A DNA stretch of 64,000 bases, taken from positions 62,001 through 126,000 of the forward strand of contig NZ_JAAVUW010000001.1 of NCBI RefSeq assembly GCF_018449605.1. The letters are read 5' to 3'. The notes below the pieces were generated by a model, which saw only the letters and a program-made list of their open reading frames with translations, was not told where the DNA came from and did no database searches. The DNA comes from Luteibacter sp. dw_328 (GTDB lineage Bacteria > Pseudomonadota > Gammaproteobacteria > Xanthomonadales > Rhodanobacteraceae). The translations under genes were made by a program, and so were the position numbers. This document shows, piece after piece, positions 57,989-64,000 of this stretch (position 1 is its first letter; each line of letters opens with the position of its first letter).

Positions 57989-58624
57989 TCATCCGCGCTG
58001 TCGAGCCAGCCAGATGGTTCGATGGCCGCAGCTTGGGTCTTGTAGAACGTGCTCGACAACGTCGAAGCCCGTCGCGTCCAGCAGCTCGCGATATTCGTCG
58101 GATCCGAGACTGCCGTGGTACAGCGCATCGCCTTCCAATGTTCCCATCGCGCTGCCTTCGACATCTCCACTGGTGAACATCAGGGGAGCGCCCGGTGCGG
58201 CATGCGCCTGGAATCGCGCGAACATGGGACGTTGATCCAAGGGGGAGAGGTGAAAGAAGCTGTCCCACGCGAGGAGCCCGGCGAAGCGTCTGCCGAGTGC
58301 CAGTTCGCGCATGTCTCCGAGGTAGACCGGGGTGCCCGACAGATTGCACTTAAAGAGCTTGAGCATCGTCGGGGCCGCATCGATTCCCGTCACGGCGAAG
58401 CCGCGCCGAATCAACTCTCGCGCCATCGGCACGCCCGAGCCGCAGCCGATGTCGAGCACCGAAGCGCCGGCAGGAAGCAGGGCGCAGAAGCGTGCCAGCC
58501 ATGGGCCCTCCGCCAATCGCTCGCCACGCAGCGTTGCCCACGTCGCACCATGACGTTGGTAAACGTCAATCACGGAGTTGTCGGGGACGCCTTCGTTGTC
58601 GGCTGGTTCCATGCGCTTTTCCAT
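57989..58624 (-). CDS. Class I SAM-dependent methyltransferase
   Basis: This 211-residue Rossmann-like methyltransferase has motif I VLDIGCGSGVPMA (about 57-69), motif II GFAVTGIDAAPTML, an acidic loop YLGDMREL and motif IV-like GLLAWDSFFHL. The N-terminus VIDVYQRHGATWATLR resembles small-molecule methyltransferases. Substrate is unknown. Start is Met1 (58624) or Met5 (58612). It is divergent from the secreted protein gene at 58.9 kb across a 226-base gap. Confidence 0.85.
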   Translation of the reverse strand: MEKRMEPADNEGVPDNSVIDVYQRHGATWATLRGERLAEGPWLARFCALLPAGASVLDIGCGSGVPMARELIRRGFAVTGIDAAPTMLKLFKCNLSGTPVYLGDMRELALGRRFAGLLAWDSFFHLSPLDQRPMFARFQAHAAPGAPLMFTSGDVEGSAMGTLEGDALYHGSLGSDEYRELLDATGFDVVEHVLQDPSCGHRTIWLARQRG

Positions 58625-58850
58625 GCCACCCGTCTGGTGGGAAGATATTACACAGCGGACGCCAAGCCGTGACCTCGTTTACCGGCGAGATTTCAATTGT
58701 CATTCTTCTGGTCCCCAGAGCGGGGTAGACTCGCCGGCGCCACAGGGGATGTCGCAACGTATCCGGCCCAGCGCCGACGACGGAACGTCGCATTGCTCGC
58801 GTCCCCAGGTGGACGCCGGCGCATTTGCGACATCAACCAGGAGGGTTCTC

Positions 58851-60248
58851 GTGAAATTTCGATATCTCGCGGCTCTATTTTGCCTAATCGTGGCTGGCCT
58901 GTTTTCTTCGGCGCAAGCGGCTTCGGTCGGCGGTCATGGGGTGGTTTACTTCACCTACGACCTCGGTACGTACTCATCCAATATCCCTTGGTCGCTCACT
59001 ACCAATAATTGGTATACGCCCGGCCGTAACTTCAAGACGCCGATCGGGCTCTACAACATCAATCCGACACTTGCGGATTCGCAATTGGCGGCGATGCGCG
59101 CTTCGGGGATGGACTACATCGTCCTTCAGTTCGGCATGAGGGACCTTTCGGTCTGCGCGGCAAGCGGAGCCTGTTACAACGGCTTCCCCGATGATTGGGT
59201 GTGGGGTGAGCTGATCGACAGCAGCCTGGGCACGATGCATCCAATGCATGAGGCCAACCTTCGGGCATTGCTCCAGCGCATCGTGGCACTCGGTTTCCGC
59301 AACGTCGTCATTCGATTCACCGATGGCGCGGCCACCCAATGGACAAGCTGGGACGAGGTGGCCTATTCGCATTCGTGGAACTACATCGTAAAGGTTCACC
59401 TGATTACAGATCAGGAGCTGGCGGGAAGTGTCACTGGCGCCATCTACGATCTGGGTGGTGAATCGGCAGGGAACCTTGCCGGACAGAATCTCCAGTTCAT
59501 GCAGCGCTTGTGGCAGGACTACACCTACATATTTGGCTCGTCGGATACGTTCGGCTTCTCAAGTATTGCCAATGATGCGAACGTATCGGTCGCGCTGGCC
59601 TCTTATGGAACGGTGCGTCCTCCACGTTATGCGTTTACCGCTTACGGCGACGTTTACGCGGGACTCACCAGCGTCTGGAACAACCTGCCAGCGTCGGAAC
59701 GCACCAAGCCGATCATGCTGGTCGAGACGTACCACAACGATGCAACGACGGCTTCGCAGATTGCACGCTTTCTCGGCGAACACCCGACGTTCAACCTCTT
59801 TGCCGTCACGCAGTGGCCACTCAATCGTGCCCCGCCCTGTAACGGTTGTGACACCAATGTCTCGGAATCCGCCGTTTCGGACTTGAGCACGTCGACCCAG
59901 TTGTCGGCGATGGCGCCGCTAGTGGCGAAGTTCTCCCAGGAGCCGAGTAATCCGGCCCTGATGTCCTTCTCAGACGTGAATTGTGCAACGACCACGACGG
60001 CGACCTGCACCATCCAGGGCAATTTCAACTATTGGAATCCGCCGACCGCGATGGCCTACCAAGTCTACGTCTCCCTTCCAGGCCAGCCGCGGAAGCTCTG
60101 GGCTTGCCTGTCCGTGAATGCGTCCTCGCAGGCTGGTTGGATCGTTCGCAACATTCCGTATTTGTTCGAGTATTTCAAAACGGCGAACTGCTCCAGCTCA
60201 GTGGTGGGTCTGAAGCCCGACGCCACGGCGCGGGTCTACGTGAGGTAA
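58851..60248 (+). CDS. Secreted protein of unknown family, possible clan GH-A-like glycoside hydrolase
   Basis: The product has 465 residues with a signal peptide (about 1-23, ending SAQA). The mature protein looks like a (beta/alpha)8 barrel: MDYIVLQFGMRD, LGFRNVVIRFTDGA, SVTGAIYDLGGESAG and TKPIMLVETYHND resemble successive strand ends. Glu204 (after strand 4-like) and Glu292 (after strand 7-like) sit where clan GH-A enzymes keep acid/base and nucleophile; this is inference only. A C-terminal domain follows (about 385-465, NYWNPPTAMAYQVYVSLPGQ). The GTG start has AGGAGG six bases upstream. Base use is visibly less GC-rich than in neighbours, suggesting transfer. Confidence 0.75.
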   Translation: MKFRYLAALFCLIVAGLFSSAQAASVGGHGVVYFTYDLGTYSSNIPWSLTTNNWYTPGRNFKTPIGLYNINPTLADSQLAAMRASGMDYIVLQFGMRDLSVCAASGACYNGFPDDWVWGELIDSSLGTMHPMHEANLRALLQRIVALGFRNVVIRFTDGAATQWTSWDEVAYSHSWNYIVKVHLITDQELAGSVTGAIYDLGGESAGNLAGQNLQFMQRLWQDYTYIFGSSDTFGFSSIANDANVSVALASYGTVRPPRYAFTAYGDVYAGLTSVWNNLPASERTKPIMLVETYHNDATTASQIARFLGEHPTFNLFAVTQWPLNRAPPCNGCDTNVSESAVSDLSTSTQLSAMAPLVAKFSQEPSNPALMSFSDVNCATTTTATCTIQGNFNYWNPPTAMAYQVYVSLPGQPRKLWACLSVNASSQAGWIVRNIPYLFEYFKTANCSSSVVGLKPDATARVYVR

Positions 60249-60259
60249 GTAAGGCGAGG

Positions 60260-60291
60260 CGCCCTCCGGTCCGGCCACGGGTCGGAGGGCG
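60260..60291 (+). terminator. Possible terminator hairpin
   Basis: A 9-bp stem CGCCCTCCG/CGGAGGGCG with a 14-base loop lies 12 bases after the stop codon. No strong T run follows. Confidence 0.4.
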
Positions 60292-60406
60292 TTCCATCGC
60301 CGACCGCGGAGAGGTGTACGGTATTGCCGATATCGGCGACGTAGCAGGTGGTGGCAAGATTTTATGATGACCATCGCGAATATGCCCGTCGTTACCGGAG
60401 AACACC

Positions 60407-60679
60407 ATGAGCGACACCATCCAATGCCACGTCCACGGAGAGCAGCAGGAGACCTTTGTCTGCCAGCACCTGGCTGAGTCCCTTGAGACCGGCGAGAAAG
60501 TAGGTTTCTTCTGGTCAGGCGAGCCTCGAGGTGATGCGTGGTGTTCCGAGTGTGAGGTTGTACGCGTCCGGGAGGGTGGGGCCAGCGGCCATTGGAATGA
60601 ACGATCGGAGAAGGCGCTGGGGATCGAGATCCTCTGCGGCGCGTGCTACGACCGCGTACGAGAGTTACAAGGTTTTTAA
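60407..60679 (+). CDS. Small hypothetical zinc-binding-like protein
   Basis: The 90-residue protein has three Cys/His clusters: Cys7-His8-x-His10 with Cys19-x-His21, Cys46-x-x-Cys49 (WCSECE) and Cys77-x-x-Cys80 (CGACYD). This pattern suggests one or two zinc sites. No membrane or signal segment. GGAG lies six bases before the ATG. The next gene starts 22 bases after its stop, so they are probably co-transcribed. No family is recognised. Confidence 0.75.
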   Translation: MSDTIQCHVHGEQQETFVCQHLAESLETGEKVGFFWSGEPRGDAWCSECEVVRVREGGASGHWNERSEKALGIEILCGACYDRVRELQGF

Positions 60680-60701
60680 GGTCTGGCTTAAGGAAACAAC
60701 A

Positions 60702-61280
60702 ATGGCATTGAAGAAGCCCGCTGTGTTTGCACTGGTCGCTGCGGCAGCGCTCGGTTCGACGTCTGTCTGCCTGTCGGCAGATGCCTTGCCGAAGGCTATC
60801 CAGGCGCAGATCCCTCATGGATTCGAGGTCATGCAATCCGCGCCGGGACCGGAACTTGGCAACAAACGGCAGAGCCTTCTCGTCGTCGTGCACCACGCCG
60901 TGGATACCATGGCCAACGCCTCACCGCGTCCGCTTCTCATCTTCGAAAGCCAGGACGACGGCGCCTTCAAACTGACCGCTCGCAACGATCTTGTGGTGCT
61001 CAGAGCCGACGAAGGCGGGCAGTGCGATCCGTTCGACGAGGACGACGAGGGCCTGGCCGTCAAGGGTGCGTACTTCACGGTGCAGAATGCCGTCGCGTGC
61101 GGGTCCCATTGGTCGGACTTCGTCACGTTTCGCTACGACGCAAAGGCTGGCAAGTGGCTCTTCCACAGCGAGATCCACACGATGTCATTCCCGTTGGAGG
61201 GAACGCCCGACAAGACCTCCGTCACACGCGCGGATAAAGCGAAGCCGGTCTCGTTCGCGGACTGGAAACCTGCACACTGA
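60702..61280 (+). CDS. Hypothetical secreted protein
   Basis: The product has 192 residues: a signal peptide (MALKKPAVFALVAAAALGST, about 1-26), then a mixed domain with QSLLVVVHHAV, PRPLLIFESQDDGAFKLTARNDLVVLRADEGGQCDPF and VTFRYDAKAGKWLFHSE. The end resembles small periplasmic proteins of unknown function with a beta-sheet core. AAGGA lies seven bases before ATG 60702. Its last 59 bases overlap the end of the convergent membrane protein gene. Confidence 0.74.
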   Translation: MALKKPAVFALVAAAALGSTSVCLSADALPKAIQAQIPHGFEVMQSAPGPELGNKRQSLLVVVHHAVDTMANASPRPLLIFESQDDGAFKLTARNDLVVLRADEGGQCDPFDEDDEGLAVKGAYFTVQNAVACGSHWSDFVTFRYDAKAGKWLFHSEIHTMSFPLEGTPDKTSVTRADKAKPVSFADWKPAH

Positions 61281-62286
61281 CCTGGTCCGCCTGCAGGCGC
61301 TTCTCGCGCATCTCGGCCCGGTGGCCTTTCACTATCAGGATGGTCGATGCGAAGTACATCGCCACCAGCAGGAAGGTCACCGGCCCGCGCGTGTTCGACG
61401 CGTTCCCGGCCTCACGTGTCCAGCGGGAAAGCCAGTAGGTGACCGGGATCGCCAGAAGAAAACCGAGTAGCCACGCGGATCCCCAACGACCACCCTCCAC
61501 GTCGAACGAGCGCCAGAACAGGATCAGCGGTGCCCAACTGTACATCTGCACATTGGGGCCTTCGTCGTCGCGGCGATACAGGTCCACGGCACCATCGGTG
61601 AATACGTTGATACCCACAGCGATCAGCGGCATCGCGTCCACGATGAGAAACATCGGCCAACGTATCGCTGGATCACCGCCATACACCACGGCGATCACCC
61701 AGATCGGAACGGAGAGCAGGGCCAGGAAGTTGGTCCGACCCAGCCAGACACTTCCGTTCCAACGGCGCTCGCCCTCGTAGCTGCCCCACCGCTCATCGTT
61801 GGCGAAACTGTCGCTCATCCGGGTGATGTCCCTCTGGTCGAGGTCTTCGATCCCCTCGGACCACGTGTCACCCAGGAGCTTCTGCCCAAGCTCGGGCGGA
61901 ACGAAGATCCGCTTGCCGGACTTGTCGTAAAGCCACAGCTCCGTCCCCCGCCGGGAGTTCACATAGACCTCGCGCGCACCGCCGATGTCGGAGCGCTCGA
62001 TGCGACGGGTGGAGACCGCGTCCTTGATCACCACCGCGTCCGGCTCGATCACGATGTGGGTCCGGGTGAGATTCACGCCGTAGGCGGCCAGGCCAAGGAT
62101 CAGCACGCACAGGCTGACGCCGAAGGGGGTGACGGCCCGGTCCGTGGCGGTCCACCAGTAGTAGATGACGAAGCCACAGGCCCCGAGCGCGATCAGGACC
62201 AGCACGCCGAGAAAGAATTTGACGAAGACGTCCGGCCGGAGTTCTTCGGTGCCGCCCCTGTTCCCTGTGCCCGTGCGCTTGGCCAT
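61222..62286 (-). CDS. Hypothetical membrane protein
   Basis: This 354-residue protein has two N-terminal helices (about 24-48 and 53-72). A soluble PH-like part follows (IVIEPDAVVIKDAVSTRRIERSDIGGAREVYVNSRRGTELWLYDKSGKRIFVPP, about 78-140), then four to five further helices (about 190-330). The middle part resembles bacterial PH-like domains, but this is only a visual judgement. GGGAGGGGGACGC precedes ATG 62286; the frame continues far upstream antisense to serS, which is a shadow. It is divergent from serS by 87 bases. Confidence 0.74.
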   Translation of the reverse strand: MAKRTGTGNRGGTEELRPDVFVKFFLGVLVLIALGACGFVIYYWWTATDRAVTPFGVSLCVLILGLAAYGVNLTRTHIVIEPDAVVIKDAVSTRRIERSDIGGAREVYVNSRRGTELWLYDKSGKRIFVPPELGQKLLGDTWSEGIEDLDQRDITRMSDSFANDERWGSYEGERRWNGSVWLGRTNFLALLSVPIWVIAVVYGGDPAIRWPMFLIVDAMPLIAVGINVFTDGAVDLYRRDDEGPNVQMYSWAPLILFWRSFDVEGGRWGSAWLLGFLLAIPVTYWLSRWTREAGNASNTRGPVTFLLVAMYFASTILIVKGHRAEMREKRLQADQVSVQVSSPRTRPASLYPRV

Positions 62287-62340
62287 GCGTCCCCCTCCCT
62301 TGGTGGCCCGATCATACCGAGGCGCCCAAATTTGCGATAA

Positions 62341-63654
<1,314 letters not shown>

Positions 63655-63661
63655 TCCCTCG

Positions 63662-63680
63662 GTACCCGCTCGTCGGGTAC
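63662..63680 (+). terminator. Inverted repeat after serS
   Basis: A perfect 7-bp stem GTACCCG/CGGGTAC with a five-base loop lies eight bases after the serS stop. It overlaps the TACAAT box proposed for the tRNA promoter, so its role may be in either. Confidence 0.45.
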
Positions 63681-63683
63681 AAT
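63678..63683 (+). promoter_or_regulatory. Probable -10 box of the tRNA-Ser promoter
   Basis: TACAAT is followed directly by a GC-rich discriminator (GGCGCCGG), as in stable-RNA promoters, about 47 bases before the tRNA. No clear -35 hexamer is seen at 16-18 bases. Confidence 0.4.
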
Positions 63684-63729
63684 TGGCGCCGGCCGGGTGC
63701 AATGCCCGACCGGTGCGTTAGAAAAACAA

Positions 63730-63819
63730 GGAGAGATGGCCGAGTGGTTTAAGGCAGCAGTCTTGAAAACTGCCGTAGGTGTGAGCCTACCGTGGGTTCG
63801 AATCCCACTCTCTCCGCCA
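63730..63819 (+). tRNA. tRNA-Ser (anticodon UGA)
   Basis: A 90-base class II tRNA. Acceptor stem GGAGAGA (63730-63736) pairs with TCTCTCC (63809-63815), with discriminator G and encoded CCA. The anticodon stem GCAGT/ACTGC holds loop CTTGAAA with anticodon TGA, a long variable arm follows, and the T arm is GTGGGTTCGAATCCCAC. It lies beside serS. The 3' end is a typical attachment site for integrases, and an integrase-like frame begins just after it. Confidence 0.97.
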
Positions 63820-63887
63820 AGCCAAAAGACTTCCTTTTCGATCAGTCGCTTACGCACGATCTAAATGACGGCGCTTGGTCAATTCGG

Positions 63888-64000
63888 TTGGTCAACTCCA
63901 ACCATGCATCTTGCTCACCAGCTGTTTCGCCATCCATCGGCGTGTTCCACTTCCGGCTCGTCGTTCCCGCTGACCTTCTCGAGGCGGTCGGTACAAAAAT
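63888..64000 (+). CDS. Probable tyrosine-type integrase, N-terminal fragment (continues past window)
   Basis: An open frame on the plus strand runs off the window end. Its last visible residues, GVFHFRLVVPADLLEAVGTK, match the N-terminal segment of phage/island tyrosine integrases (consensus like YYFRxRVPxDLxxxxGK). Only about 37 residues are visible; catalytic Arg, His and Tyr would lie downstream. There is no in-frame ATG. TTG 63888 or GTG 63942 are possible starts, and the frame is open back to the tRNA end. Position directly after a tRNA-Ser 3' end and a drop in GC support an integrated element. Confidence 0.62.
   Translation, partial: MVNSNHASCSPAVSPSIGVFHFRLVVPADLLEAVGTK

Noticed and set aside
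63865-64000. ATG-started frame (MTALGQFG...) after the tRNA
   Set aside because: It is in a different frame from the integrase-like peptide and shows no domain similarity.

Overview
The window is GC-rich, densely coded bacterial chromosome. Protein similarity and gene order (trxB / ald-ftsK-lolA-rarA / serS, exbB-exbD-msbA-lpxK, sbcB / orn-folP) point to a gammaproteobacterium of the Xanthomonadales (Lysobacterales). It is probably of the Rhodanobacteraceae, such as a Luteibacter- or Dyella-like organism. This placement is inferred from remembered synteny and from the very abundant REP-type palindromes (GTAGGAG or GTGGGAG followed by a hairpin); it was not checked against a database.

Layout. 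1-5.1 kb: the 3' end of a GH92 glycosidase, then an ExbB-ExbD-MsbA-LpxK envelope operon that exports and phosphorylates lipid A. 5.1-9.8 kb: a glycine-zipper protein, a CPD photolyase, a CPA2 antiporter and a DHA2 drug exporter. 9.9-13.6 kb: ligA, epmA and a VOC protein; the first half of ligA has a very different codon usage from the second half. 13.7-19.9 kb: a DUF2461-type protein and exonuclease I (minus strand) facing orn, folP, glmM and a 2OG-Fe(II) oxygenase (plus strand). 20-27 kb: a DMT exporter, an AsmA protein, a HEAT-like protein, and a YqjH/YqjI-like ferric reductase with its PadR regulator and a clean palindromic operator. 27-33.4 kb: a TlpA/DipZ-like thiol protein, class I fumarase, and a phosphoketolase-acetate kinase operon. 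33.4-38.6 kb: a membrane-anchored Mrr-type protein, a lipoprotein, an HDOD protein, a pseudouridine synthase and a second DHA2 pump. 38.7-52.3 kb: aat, a GNAT-fold protein and trxB (minus); ald, ftsK, an unknown protein, lolA, DUF2339 and DUF3999 membrane proteins and rarA (plus). 52.3-62.3 kb: an accessory block rich in secreted or membrane hypothetical proteins, placed between rarA and serS. 62.4-64 kb: serS, tRNA-Ser(UGA), and immediately after it the beginning of what looks like a tyrosine-integrase gene, so the window appears to stop just inside an integrated element.

How the parts work together. Much of the core is information processing (ligA, rarA, ftsK, sbcB, orn, serS, epmA, aat) and envelope building (glmM, msbA, lpxK, lolA, AsmA). 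Xfp plus AckA form a phosphoketolase shunt from sugar phosphates to acetate and ATP. The REP family is everywhere: it sits between most convergent or tandem units, is amplified as a 113-bp tandem unit after rarA, and has entered coding sequence in two genes (the lpxK tail and the DUF2339 linker).

The best candidates for something undescribed are the chimeric ligA, the tRNA-Ser/integrase junction, the coding REP insertions, the orphan secreted putative glycosidase at 58.9 kb, and the WPAGW-motif paralogue pair at 53.4-55.0 kb.
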